Shown here in pieces: positions 1-9,402 of a DNA stretch of 64,000 nucleotides; position 1 is the first letter of the stretch, and each line of letters opens with the position of its first letter. The DNA lies in assembly GCA_905221605.1 (NCBI GenBank), contig CAJNDS010002213.1, positions 1,078,934-1,142,933 of the forward strand. Direction: 5' to 3'. A program made the position numbers and the translations under genes. The DNA is from Symbiodinium natans (lineage: Eukaryota; Sar; Dinophyceae; Suessiales; Symbiodiniaceae). The notes below the pieces were generated by a model, which worked only from the letters and a program-made list of their open reading frames with translations, had not been told where the DNA came from and did no database searches.

Positions 1-576
1 TTTCGAAAATTTATTCTGCGAACCGAGTTTGTTGGTGTCAATCGCTGTTATCACAAGTGTTCTGTGTGTGTGTGTGTGTTTTTGTAAGGGTTTGTGTTTC
101 GGGTCAAGGGCTTAATCACGCAGTAAGGCTTGAGGCCCTGAGGGCCTTGGGCTCCAGGAATCTCAAAGAGCCAGCTCCCCATCCCCCCAATTTGTTTGGG
201 GGGGTCGCCGCGCCACGCATTTATAGAGGGTCCAAATTTGTTGGGGGCGGGGGCTATCTATTAAAAGGCAGTGCAACATTAGGGTTTAGGGTTTAGGGTA
301 GTGTGTGTGTGGGCCTCTCGGCCCTACTTGGAGGTTCAGGAAGCATACGTGCTGTGAGCATGTTGAAAGCTGTCATTATACCATGCTTGACACCCTACTC
401 ATAGCTACCCCCGAACCTCTGAGTAGACACCCGAAGCACACTCTCTAGAACCTCCGTGGGTTTAGGGTTTAGGGTTCGGGGTTTGGGGTTTAGGGTTTAG
501 GGTTTCGGGTTTGGGGTTTAGGGTTTAGGGTTTAGGGTTCACCCAAAACCGACTCTAGACTGTTTAGGGTCTCAAG
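1..576. repeat. Telomere-like repeats and simple sequence, no gene seen
   Basis: Holds a GT-rich microsatellite (61-82), scattered TTTAGGG units (280-300) and a denser TTTAGGG/TTTCGGG block (458-540). I see no supported exon. The open frame starting near 57 is built largely from simple repeat and was not called. Confidence 0.6.
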
Positions 577-627
577 AGCCAGGATGCGTCCGAGGCGGGT
601 GTGCGCCAGGCGCTGCTCAGGCGGGGG
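577..627 (+). CDS. Exon candidate, unknown protein
   Basis: Short open block reading QDASEAGVRQALLRR with almost every third codon base G or C, following a CTCAAG acceptor-like site and lying after a TTTAGGG block. The 3' edge is unclear because a poly-C run follows. Product not recognised. Confidence 0.35.
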
Positions 628-982
628 ATTCTTGGAAGCTGGAAGCCCCCCCCCCCCCCCCAAAACGGCAGAGAATCCTACCGGCCCGAGCCTGGCACCC
701 AACAACAAGTGTTGAGGGATAAGGGTTTGGGGTTCAGGATTTGGGATTCGCAGCCCCCTAAGCCCTAAACGCTCAGCCCGCAGCCTTTGAAAACCTACGC
801 CCTACACCGTGCATCGCGAGACTTGTAGGAAGGCCCCTGCCACCCCACAGTCCAACACCTGGAAGCTTCGGGGGGTGACTGGGGGCTCTCGATTAGGGCT
901 TTCAGGCTTTTGTGTCAGGGTGCAGAGTTTGTGGAGCATGTGGCCCTAGCTCTGTGAGATCTGGTCTTGACAAGTTGCTGCC

Positions 983-1369
983 ATGGCCGTGAGCTTCGAA
1001 ACGCTCGAGCAGGGTGAGGACTCGGGCCTCTCGGAGGCCGCAGAGGCCGCCATCACCTCAAAAGAGGAGTGGGCCAGCTTCTGGGAGCGACATACTTCGA
1101 TTAGTGACCCGCCGCCTGCGCTGCCTGACGTATCATTTGACACAGAAATGGTGATCTACGTCTTCAGCGGCGAGTGTGGCAGTGGTGGACACTCCGTCAG
1201 CATCAAAAGCATTGAGGAATCGAGTGGCAACCTGAGCGTGGTGTACGAAAAGTCCTCGCCACCTCCCGATGCCATGTGCACTGAAGCACTCACCCAGCCG
1301 CACCACATCGTGCGACTGAAGAAGTCCGATCTGCCCGTGACGTTCTCGAGCACGGCAGTTGTTAGTTAA
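983..1369 (+). CDS. PrcB_C-domain protein, intronless
   Basis: Complete 128-residue frame from ATG (context GCTGCCATGG) to TAA. Residues about 27-121 match the PrcB_C type seen in bacterial proteins named for a protease-complex subunit: EEWASFW near 28-34, a central strand VIYVFSGECGSGGHSVSI (57-74), and the C-terminal signature TQPHHIVRLKKSDLPVTF (104-121). Family members are mostly bacterial or archaeal; the biochemical role is poorly defined. There is no signal peptide or membrane segment, so a soluble protein is inferred. It carries no intron and no internal telomere-like repeat, unlike other coding blocks here, which fits a transferred or retroposed gene. Family assignment is fairly sure; function is not. 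Confidence 0.85.
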   Translation: MAVSFETLEQGEDSGLSEAAEAAITSKEEWASFWERHTSISDPPPALPDVSFDTEMVIYVFSGECGSGGHSVSIKSIEESSGNLSVVYEKSSPPPDAMCTEALTQPHHIVRLKKSDLPVTFSSTAVVS

Positions 1370-2221
1370 ACGTGGAGAAGAATGGCTGCGCGTTCAAGAT
1401 GCCGCCCAGGTCCTCATTTTTATGCTCCTTGTCTTCCTTGCTCTGAGGGAAGCGTCATGACGCACATTTGTCTGCAGGAGATGTGTCTATGCGTCTATGT
1501 CTATATCCTTTCTTGGGGCTCCATAAAGTGCAGTAGTGTCCCTAAACCCTAAACCCTAAACCCTAAACCCTAAACCCTAAACCCTAAACCCTAAACCCTA
1601 AACCCTAAACCCTAGTATGCCTTGTGTGAGATGAGATGCAAGACTCAGGGTTCAGAGTCTCGGGCTTCGGGCGTAGCGCGCAACCGACTCGCGCCTTGAG
1701 AAAGAGGCCTGCGCTCACTGCACAAGGGATCCCAGAACCCTAAAGGGTTTAGGGTTTAGGGTTTAGGGTTTAGGGTTTAGGGTTTAGGGTTTGGGGTTTA
1801 GGGTTTAGGGTTTCGGGGCCTAAACCCTATGCCCTATGAACCCGAAACCCTGTAAACCCCCAAACTCTTTAGAACCTAAACCCGTTAAACCCCAAACCCT
1901 ATATAGCACCCTAAATCCCATAAACCCCGAACCCTACTAAAACCCCTAGAACCTATAAGCCCGAACTCGACCCGGCCTCTTCCCCCCCCCCCCCAAGAAT
2001 ACCTCGCTTTGGGGTTCAGGCTTCAGGGTGCAGGGTTTAGGGTTTACGGTTTGGGGCTTACGGTCTGGGGCTTCCAGTTCAGGGTTTAAGTTGAGGGTTT
2101 TGGGTTCAGGCTTGGGGTTTAGGGTTTAGGGTTTAGGGTTTAGGGTTTAGGGTTTAGGGTTTAGGGTTTAGGGTTTAGGGGTTCAGGCTTGGGGGGGGCT
2201 TAGGGTTTGGGGCTTGCTTAG
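1370..2221. repeat. 3' flank of the PrcB-like gene, then telomere-like arrays
   Basis: 1370-1535 is non-repetitive and likely transcribed 3' flank. Then come CCCTAAA x about 10 (1540-1614), TTTAGGG (1742-1815), degenerate C-rich copies (1825-1975), a poly-C run and TTTAGGG x about 9 (2117-2180). No exon seen. Confidence 0.7.
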
Positions 2222-2292
2222 GATGTTGGGAGTGGAAGAGGCGCCACGAGAACACCGAGACCGCAGCCGGAGCCTTGGAAAACGGCCTGTCT
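2222..2292 (+). CDS. Exon candidate, unknown protein
   Basis: Reads WEWKRRHENTETAAGALENG with strong third-base G/C. A TTAG acceptor-like site precedes it and TTTAGGG copies begin at about 2300. Basic and polar, no family recognised. Confidence 0.45.
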
Positions 2293-2384
2293 TTTATTTA
2301 TAGGGTTTAGGGTTTAGGGTTTAGGGTTTAGAGTTTAGGCTGAAATCTGAAATCTGAAAGGGCTCTCACGCGCCTTTTCTGCAG

Positions 2385-2435
2385 CACCTCCAGGACCCAC
2401 GATCGTGTGCGCCCATGCGGGGCTTGAGCGCCGGC
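2385..2435 (+). CDS. Exon candidate, unknown protein
   Basis: Follows a pyrimidine-rich acceptor (CGCCTTTTCTGCAG). The frame reads HLQDPRSCAPMRGLSAG. The donor is not clear; a GC-type donor near 2435 is possible. Confidence 0.4.
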
Positions 2436-2883
2436 CTAAACCCTGGGGATGAACCTGCTGCCGGCCTGCGCTCACTGCACAAGGGATCCCAGAACCCTAA
2501 AGGGTTTAGGGTTTAGGGTTTAGAGTTTAGGGTTTAGGGTTTATTAGGGTTTAGGGTTTAGGGTTTAGGGTTTAGGGCCTACAGCGGCTTAGGATTCGGA
2601 ATTTTTGGGTGAGTTGGGTCTGCATGAGCTTTCGGTTAGGATCCCACTAAAATCCACACGCCTGAGCTCGAGTTCGCCAGGAGGTTTAGGGAGGGGTGGT
2701 ACCCAAGGGGGCAAGGGAGGCCAACCACAACCTTGCTCTAAAATGCGGATCCTTTTGGGTACTGCATCCTAAGCTTTCGAGATATGTTCTACCGGAGACC
2801 CTAGGCCCCAGGAAGCCATAAACCCTAAACCCCAAACCCTCAACCCCAACTTTAAAGAGCCCACAGGTTAGATCAAATCCCCC
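2436..2883. repeat. Intron-like TTTAGGG stretch with a duplicated segment
   Basis: Bases 2463-2523 repeat 1706-1766 essentially exactly (starts GGCCTGCGCTCACTGCACAA). TTTAGGG copies follow (2505-2577). The remainder is single-copy sequence with no clear exon. Confidence 0.6.
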
Positions 2884-2944
2884 CTGCGACCGTCCGGCGA
2901 GGTGACGCAGGAGGTGCTTGAGATGCTGCCCAAGGACACCTGGG
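2884..2944 (+). CDS. Exon candidate, unknown protein
   Basis: Reads GEVTQEVLEMLPKDTW, an amphipathic, well-coded stretch with heavy third-base G/C. A GTGCAG donor follows at 2945 and then TTTCGGG/TTTAGGG repeats. No family recognised. Confidence 0.5.
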
Positions 2945-3191
2945 GTGCAGGGTTTCGGGTTTCGGGTTTCGGGTTTAGGGCGCGAGGTGCTTGAGACAGA
3001 GCTTTGTTAGGCTTCAGGGGCCCTCAGGCGGAACCTGGCAGGTATCCTGCTGGCTTCTGGGGTTTAAAGTTTCGGGGGTTTAAACGGCTTTGACTTTTGA
3101 GCAGATGGTTTGGGCTTAAGGGCTTTGGGGCTTGGAATGCGTTTTCCCATGTTTCCGGAAAATGTCTGCGGAGTCAGGGTACACGTCAGGT

Positions 3192-3327
3192 GTTCCCCTA
3201 CTAACCCCCCTCTATACTACCCCCCCCCCCTGCCCATGATTAAGGTGATTTAGGGAGACTTAAGCCTCATTAAGGCTAGTTAAGGGGGAAGTTAAGGGGG
3301 GTAGTATAGAGGGGGTAGTAGGGGAAC
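3192..3327. mobile_element. MITE-like element with long terminal inverted repeats
   Basis: The left end GTTCCCCTACTAACCCCCCT pairs with the right end at 3301-3327 over about 27 bp with one or two mismatches. The core is 80-90 bp with a poly-C run. No coding capacity, so it would need a transposase from elsewhere. Single copy in this window. Confidence 0.65.
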
Positions 3328-3803
3328 CCATGAAAGCCCTACACCCTAAACTCCAGGCATCCTCGGCCCCCCTGATGCGTCCGAAGCCCTTGCCGAAGCC
3401 CTTGAGCCCGAAAGCATCCCCCCGGCTGACTAAGCTCCTCTGCCCCCTAAACCCTCGAAATTCTTGACCCCCCCTCCCCGACCCAAACCTTCCCAAGCCC
3501 CAAGCAGGAGCCCTAAGTCCTAAACCCCACAAACTCCACGGGGATTTAGGAGCTCAGGGCTCAAGTGAGTGCCTCGAATCCGAAGATCAGGATTCAGTGG
3601 TAGAGTAGGTATCCGTTAACCGTTGTAGGTTTAGGGTTTAGGGTTTGGGCGTTAACCTTTTCGGGGCATTGTATCTCTTTTTATGGGTTTTTTCCAACGT
3701 AGGGTTGTAAGGGAATCCTGCTATTTGGGGGTCTATATTAGGGGTGCCCGATTCTCGTAAACGCCCATATAGTCCCTAAACCCTAAACCCTAAACCAGCT
3801 AAG

Positions 3804-3866
3804 AGGAGCTTCATGGCCACGCTCCACAGACTCTGAAGGAGCTGCTTCCGTGGTCGAGGGCCCCAG
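3804..3866 (+). CDS. Exon candidate, unknown protein
   Basis: Acceptor CTAAG at 3803 directly after CCCTAAA copies; the frame reads ELHGHAPQTLKELLPWSRAP; GTCTCC donor at 3867; TTTAGGG-type repeats follow. Product unknown. Confidence 0.45.
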
Positions 3867-4261
3867 GTCTCCTTTCTTGGATTTGGGTTCAGGGTTCGGG
3901 GTTCGGGGTTCAGGGGTTTAGGGTCCAGGGTTTCGGGTTTAGGGTTTAGGGTTCAGGTTTTTGGGTTTAGGGTTTAGGGTTCAACCCTAATTACACCCTA
4001 AGCTCTGTAACCTCTAAGGTATAGGCTTCAGGGTCCCATTCCTTGGAGGTCAGGTGTGCTTGATAAGACTTCGCTAGCGTTATACGCAGGGGAGCTACAC
4101 CCTCTAAATGTGCCGCGGTTGGTACTTGTAGATATTCAGCACATATTCTCCTAAACCCCCCCAAGCCCCCCAAACCCAAGCCCCCCCTCAACCCCCAACC
4201 CAAACCCCCCAACCCAAACCCCAATCCCCCAAAGCCTAAACGCCAAACCTTGAGCCCCAAG

Positions 4262-4310
4262 CAATCGAGGTGCAGCCAGCAGTTGCCCAAGGAGACCTAC
4301 GAGGCAGAGG
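4262..4310 (+). CDS. Exon candidate, unknown protein
   Basis: Acceptor CCCCAAG then frame SRCSQQLPKETYEAE with strong third-base G/C. It ends G|GTTTAG, so the telomere-like repeat itself supplies the donor. Preceded by a C-rich CCCAAAC block (4150-4260). Confidence 0.5.
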
Positions 4311-4467
4311 GTTTAGGGTTTAGGGTTTTCTTCAGGGTTTGGGGTTTAGGGTTTAGGGTTTGGGGTTTGGGGTTTGGGGTCTGGGGTTAGGGGTTTTCAG
4401 GGTCTTTTTTTAGGGTACGTGGTGTCGAGTTTAGGGTTTAGGGTTTCGAGTTCACCCGGGGTTCCAG

Positions 4468-4515
4468 GGCCCAAAGTTGGCCCAGAAGGCCTGTGAATCA
4501 GAAACCCCCACATGA
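4468..4515 (+). CDS. Terminal exon candidate
   Basis: After a GTTCCAG acceptor the frame reads GPKLAQKACESETPT and stops at TGA 4513-4515. It could end the gene containing the small exons upstream, but phases across 577-4515 could not be joined. Confidence 0.4.
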   Translation, partial: GPKLAQKACESETPT

Positions 4516-5192
4516 AAGACCCTGAAGCACCAAAGACCGGAGTACCTTTGCGGTTCAGGGTTCAGGGTTCAGGGTTTAGGGTTTATAGGGCTTAGAGGGT
4601 TTAGAGGGTTTAGGGTTTGGGGACATGTACTCGGGAAGCCTCACCAAACCTGGAAGAGAATCCCGCATTCCGACCCTTGTCCAGGACAAGCCTTGTCTCA
4701 GAATTTTTCCTGTAGACCGCACCCTAAAGACATTTTTTAACTTTAGGGTCTAACTTTTTTAAACTAAGGTTGAAGGTCCCAATCCCCACATCCTATTCCC
4801 TCCAACATTGCTGGGCAAAGATGGGAGACGGCCCAAGTTTCGCAGCCCAGAGCCCCGCCCAAAGCTACCCGTATCATTCGGGCTTCGGTTTTCGGGCTTA
4901 GAGTTCAGGCTGGTCCGGATGACCTTAAACCCTAAACCCGACACCCCAGATCAACCCAACCCGAAAAGAGAACCCGATCATGTTCCCCCTACCGCAGCAT
5001 CCAGAATCACTCGCCCACTTCGGGCGCAGCGCCTTACCCTTTCCTGTAGTCTCCTCCAGAGTTGCGTTTGGTGCTTATTCGGTTTAGGGTTTGGAGGTTT
5101 GGGGGGTCTATAGAAACCCCAATGGAATATTTCTTTGATGTCAGTATGGTTCTTGGGCGGGGGGGGGGGGGGGGGTAGAGACTTGACCTGAG
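4516..5192. other. No confident gene; degenerate repeats
   Basis: Contains TTCAGGG/TTTAGGG copies (4553-4620), single-copy sequence (4620-5150) with long but poorly coded open frames on both strands, and a G run of 19 (5158-5176). Confidence 0.5.
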
Positions 5193-5296
5193 AGGCTCTC
5201 TGCGACGGCGTGCTCAAAGGCTTCAAGGAGGCGGAGTACATGGCGGGGGAGCCCGGGAACATGTACGCTCCTGTTCTCATGGCGCCCGAAGGATAA
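5193..5296 (+). CDS. Terminal exon candidate, unknown protein
   Basis: Reads CDGVLKGFKEAEYMAGEPGN, then MYAPVLMAPEG and TAA (5294-5296). Third-base G/C is very high. Acceptor CTGAG at 5191-5192 follows the G run. No family recognised. Confidence 0.5.
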
Positions 5297-5968
5297 GGGG
5301 GAACATCCCAACCTAAACCATAGGTCGGGGTGACTCTCGGAAGACGATCTTCCTGACACAGTTAAACCCTTAAGCCCTTATGAACCCTCAAACCCTTACA
5401 CCCTTACACCCTTATATACCCTTAAACCCTTACACCCTTAAACCCTGCCCCAAGCCCCAAGGCCTAAACCCTAAACCCGGGCCCAAATGAGTTCCCTCAG
5501 CTCCCCCTCAGTTCCCTCCACAACCGTGCAAGAGTACGAAGACGGTTGAGGATGTTGGGGCGAAAAGTTGTGGTTTGGGCTTCTAAGCCTGGGGCTTAGG
5601 GTTTAGGGTTCATTAGGGATTGTTGGGGTTTTTGGGCTCTGCTCCCTGAGCCCGAGAACTTAAAACCCTATTGCGCATACCGCTCTTGTTGTTCTCTGCT
5701 GTTGTTGTCAGCATTGCTTCTAGTGTGTTGTATCGTTTTTTTCCTTTATTTCTTGTCTCCTTTTTTTGTTTGCTTTGTTGCTTTTGTTGCTTAACTTACT
5801 GTTATTAGATTATTGTTGTCAGTGTTTGTCATTGAGATCAACGTTTTGCATCGCCTCTGTTGTTTGTGGATCGGTGATTGCAGATAGTTTAGAGGGATTC
5901 CTAAACCCTAAACACTAGACCCACCTAAACCCAAAACCCCCCCCCCCCCCCCAACCTTGAGAATTGAG
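5297..5968. other. No confident gene; degenerate C-rich repeats and a T-rich stretch
   Basis: CCCTTAAA/CCCTTACA variants (5360-5450), one TTTAGGG copy near 5600, a T-rich stretch (5680-5880) unlike its surroundings, and a poly-C run (5937-5952). Confidence 0.5.
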
Positions 5969-6053
5969 GTTGCCGATGACGACGCTGCCGATCAGGATCC
6001 TTCTTCCGGAGAGTGCAGGGCTTCCCTGTCTAGGGCATCTTTGAGCCCTAGAG
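5969..6053 (+). CDS. Exon candidate, acidic segment
   Basis: Acceptor AATTGAG, then VADDDAADQDPSSGECRASL in an open frame. Donor GTTTGG at 6054 runs into TTTAGGG/TTTAGGGG repeats. Function unknown. Confidence 0.45.
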
Positions 6054-6058
6054 GTTTG

Positions 6059-6248
6059 GGTTTTGGGTTTAGGTGTTTAGGGTTTTAGGGGTTTAGGGTT
6101 TAGGGGGGTTTAGGGGTTTAGGGGTTTAGGGGGGGTTTAGGGGGTGTTTAGGGGCTTAGGGGTTTAGGGGTTTAGGGGTTTAGGGGTTTAGGGGTTTAGG
6201 GGTTTAGGGGTTTAGGGGTTTAGGGGTTTAGGGTTTAGGGTTTAGGGT
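6059..6248 (+). repeat. TTTAGGGG-variant array
   Basis: About 18 tandem copies, mostly the 8-base variant TTTAGGGG (clean from about 6140 to 6230) with TTTAGGG at both ends. It lies between two exon candidates in the G-rich orientation expected downstream of an exon. Confidence 0.85.
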
Positions 6249-6307
6249 AGAACCACTCCCAACGAAAGGCTCCTGAACATCAACACCCGTCCCCTTAACC
6301 TAACAAG

Positions 6308-6352
6308 TCGGTCGAGGACGTCGGGCATTGGGCGCTTTCGCTGCCCTCGTGA
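6308..6352 (+). CDS. Terminal exon candidate
   Basis: Acceptor TAACAAG, frame SVEDVGHWALSLPS and TGA at 6350-6352. Good third-base G/C. CCCTAAA copies follow. Confidence 0.45.
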   Translation, partial: SVEDVGHWALSLPS

Positions 6353-6930
6353 CCTCCGCACCCTAAACCCTAAACCCCAGACCCTAGACCCTAAGCCCTA
6401 AACCCTACACCCCAAACCCTAAACCCTAAACCCTAAACCCTAAACCCTAAACTGATTCTTCGGTGCTTGAGACGTTAGGCTCTGAGGCCTGAACCTCAAG
6501 CCTTAAAGCCCTGCATCCTAAGCCCTCCCTAACCCAAATCCTTAACCCTGAAACCCGAAGCCCTCAGGATTTTCGGATGTAGGGTTACTCTTAGGTACGA
6601 AAGATTCCTTCAGTGAAGGAATTCGGAATTTTGCTTAGGTAAACCCGAGAAGAATACTAAATTGTGAATTTTTCGCAAGGGTTCTAATCCCTCATACCCC
6701 AAACCCTTATACCCCTTAACCTGAGAACCCTAAACCCTTATACCCCGAAACCCTAAACCCTAAACCCTCAACCTAAGCCTGAGGGAAATGTAGGTTAGAG
6801 TGCGGTGTGAGGGGGCCCGAGGTGGCTCGACACGCAGCAGCATTGAAGCCTTCGGGGGCTAAGGGTTCTGGGGGTGCAAGGGTTAAGGGGCGTAAGGGTT
6901 TGAGGGGTTTGAGGGGTTTAGGGGGAACCC
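6353..6930. repeat. CCCTAAA arrays and single-copy spacer
   Basis: CCCTAAA-type copies at 6360-6452 and again at 6690-6775, with non-repetitive spacer between. No exon called; open frames near 6800 lack coding character. Confidence 0.6.
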
Positions 6931-7325
6931 GTGTTTTTTTTTTGTTGTGGGTGCTTTTTTTTTGCTGTGGGTGCTTTTTTCGGGGGCCGCCCCGGTGAGT
7001 GAGTGACCTGGTGCGTGTCGCCCCCGCACCCGCAGCAAAAAAAAAAAACGCAACCCCCGCACCCGCAGCAAAAAAAAAAAAAACGCTACCCTCCCCCCAC
7101 CCCCCCCTCTCGCCGCTTCGGCCCCCGCACCGCACAAAAAAAAAACGCACCCCCCCCCCCTCCCCCCCCCCCCCCTTCCTCCCCACCCCCCAGGTGAGAG
7201 TGAGTGAGTGACCTGGCGCGTGTTCGCCCCGCACCCGCAGCAAAAAAAAAACGCGCCCGCCCCGCAGCAAAAAAAAAAACACGCACCCCCAACCGCAGCA
7301 AAAAAAAAAAAAAAAAAACGCCCCC
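6930..7325 (+). repeat. 30-bp minisatellite with a GAGTGAGTGACCTGG module
   Basis: Units of roughly 30 bp made of GCACCCGCAGC, an A-run of 9-18 and a C-rich spacer, repeated from 7023 to 7320. Upstream (6935-7020) a module with GT-rich T-runs and CGGGGGCCGCCCCGG leads into GAGTGAGTGACCTGG (6989-7010), which recurs at 7199-7218 and near 58.4 kb. The Pro/Ala/Lys frames across it are repeat products, not genes. Confidence 0.8.
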
Positions 7326-7394
7326 CCCTTTCCTCCCCACCCCCCAGGTCATTTGTTTTGCAATTTCCTCCCCAACCCCGTCCCCAACGCCCCC

Positions 7395-7940
7395 CCTCCT
7401 TTAAACTGTGCAAGCGTTTTCAAAGCACTGAATCCTTCCCAAGGCCATCATGCGAGCATTGTGTTTGCAAACGGTGGAGGGAGGGCTGCACCCCGCCCGA
7501 CCCCCCCCCTCTTTAAAACCGTGCCAGGTCGCTTCTCAGCATATGAATCCTGTCCAAGCCTATCATGCCAGCATTGGGTTTGCAAATAGGGGGGGGCTGC
7601 GCCCCCCCCAACCCCCCCGCTTCTTAAAGCCATGCCGCTTGCTTCAAAGCAAATGAATCCTTTCCGAACCCATCATGAGAGCATTCCCCCCCGCTTGAAA
7701 GGGGGGGGGGGTGGGGCTGCGCTTTTTAGCCGGGCAAACTTGCTTCAATCATACGAATCCCTTCCAAACCCATGATGATGCGAGCATTGTGTTTGCAAAT
7801 GGGGGGGGCTGCGCCCCCCCCAACCCCCCCGCTTTTTTTAGCCGGCAAGCCTGCTTCAAAGCTTACGAATCCCTTCCAAACCCATGATGCGAGCATTGTG
7901 TTTTCAAATGCGGCGGTCTGCGCAGCCCCCAACCCCCTGA
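7395..7940 (+). repeat. Tandem repeat of about 110 bp, five copies
   Basis: Each unit contains ATCATGCGAGCATTGTGTTT, then a GGGGGGCTGCGCCCCCCC inverted core and a CTTGCTTCAAAGC segment ending ATGAATCCCTTCC. Copies start near 7448, 7567, 7674, 7777 and 7886, with a partial copy before. The inverted core could form a hairpin in each unit. Confidence 0.8.
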
Positions 7941-7944
7941 AGAA

Positions 7945-8830
7945 AGAGGGAATATATGCTTGCTTTCCTACGAAAATTCAGACCTTATGGTGGAAGTTGA
8001 ATTTTCCGTTTAAAAATAGAGATATAAACGTCTTCTTAGTAAAGAATCGAGAAAATAGAGCTTGTGTTATGAGACATGAACAAAAACACTTGTTGTCTAC
8101 GAGTCACAAATAGAGATAATGCATGTACTCTTATGACAATATAGAGAATTAGCTTTTCATGTATTCCTCTCTCATGTCTTCCTCGTGAAATAAAGAGAAG
8201 AAGTCTGAAAATACTGACAAAATAAGAAACTATAGAACAATAGAGGTTTTCGCTATACAATATAGAGAAATTAGATGCTTCCTATGACAACATAGAGGAA
8301 ATAGAGGCTTTCATACGAAAATATAGCGAAAATACAAAGTGTTTTCATATTAAAATGTAGAGGTCTTGATATTCAAATATAGAGAATAGAGGTTTTCATG
8401 TTCAAATGTTAAGACAATGGAGGTTTGCCTATTCAGAGACAGAGAAAATAATGGGCTTCCTATTAAAATTAGGACAAGAGGAACAAAAACACTTTTAATT
8501 GCAAGTCACATATTGAGATAACACAGAGAATAAGTTTCTCATGTATTCCTCTCTCATGTCTTCCTCATTAAATATAGAGGAAAACTATGACGATATAGAC
8601 AAAAATAGAGAGAAATAGAGGTTTTAGTTATAAAATAGAGAGAAATAGAGGTTTTCGAATTGAAGTATAGAGAAATTAGAAAAACTAGAGGTTTTCATGC
8701 TAAATGTAGAGAAAATAGAGGTTTTCATATTCAAATATAGAGAAGAAAGAGGTTTTCCTATTCAAATATAGAGGAGAAAGAGGTTTTCCTATTGAAAATT
8801 AGAGAAAATAAAGGTTTTCATAGTAAAATA
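7945..8830. repeat. AT-rich degenerate satellite
   Basis: About 890 bp of AT-rich sequence repeating AAATATAGAGAAAATAGAGG with TTTTCATATTC. Two longer direct repeats lie inside: about 8079-8192 and 8476-8577, both with CATGTATTCCTCTCTCATGT. Base composition is unlike the flanks. No gene. Confidence 0.8.
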
Positions 8831-8854
8831 TGGAGAAAACAGCAAAAACGCTCC

Positions 8855-9045
8855 GCACCTGCAGCAAAAAAAAAGGCGCCCCCACGGCACCCGCAACAGA
8901 AAAAAAAACGCGCCCCCGCACCCGCAGCAAAAAAGAAAACGCGCCCCCCGCACCCGCAGCAAAAAAAAAACGCGCCCCCGCACCCGCAGCAAAAAAAAAA
9001 ACGCGCCCCCGCACCCACAGCAAAAAAGCACCCGCAACAAAAAAA
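8855..9045 (+). repeat. Second block of the 30-bp minisatellite
   Basis: Six or seven units of GCACCCGCAGC, an A-run and CGCGCCCCC, the same family as at 7023-7320, so this family brackets the 110-bp and AT-rich satellites. TTTAGGG copies follow at 9059. Confidence 0.85.
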
Positions 9046-9194
9046 CAACACTCTTCCCGGGGTTTAGGGTTTAGGGTTTAGGGTTTAGGATTTAGGGTTT
9101 AGGGTTTAGGGGTACAAAGGATTTCAGGGGTGGAGGGGTTTAGGGGTTCAAGGGACTCAGGGACTAAGGGTTTGAGGTTTAGAGCTCCTGAGAG

Positions 9195-9251
9195 GTACAT
9201 GCACTTCACTTCGCCCATCCGCCGCTACGCAGACATCCTCGTCCACCGCCG
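9195..9251 (+). CDS. RNase II/DIS3-type RNB-domain exon
   Basis: The frame reads RYMHFTSPIRRYADILVHR, the very conserved HFTSPIRRYAD-x-x-VHR signature of the RNB catalytic domain in RNase II, RNase R and eukaryotic DIS3/RRP44 and DIS3L2. These are 3'-to-5' exoribonucleases; the eukaryotic ones act in or beside the RNA exosome. The donor G|GTGTCC follows at 9252; the acceptor is one of several AGs at 9191-9194. Only this 57-nt exon is visible: no other RNB motif was found within 5 kb. It is either one exon of a very long gene or a stray fragment. Which DIS3 paralogue cannot be told. Confidence 0.8.
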
Positions 9252-9290
9252 GTGTCCTGCCTCCAAGAGACCACCGAGCCTCCTAGAGTC

Positions 9291-9402
9291 TAGGATGCCC
9301 AGTGGTACCCTTATTCCCTTTTTGGTAGGTTTAGGTTCCCTTATAAACCCCTTTAAGCAAAAAAGGGCACCCTTTTTCATCCTAGGTTACTGGGCAACCT
9401 AG
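9291..9402. mobile_element. MITE-like element, family B copy 1
   Basis: About 112 bp with inverted ends TAGGATGCCCAGT and ACTGGGCAACCTA, and an internal CCTTTAAGCAAAAAAGGGCA segment. Two more copies are at 37826-37937 and 40621-40714. It lies 40 bp after the RNB exon. Confidence 0.75.

Noticed and set aside
6773-7589. Pro/Ala/Lys and Phe-rich frames on both strands
   Set aside because: Translations of A-run and C-run minisatellite units.
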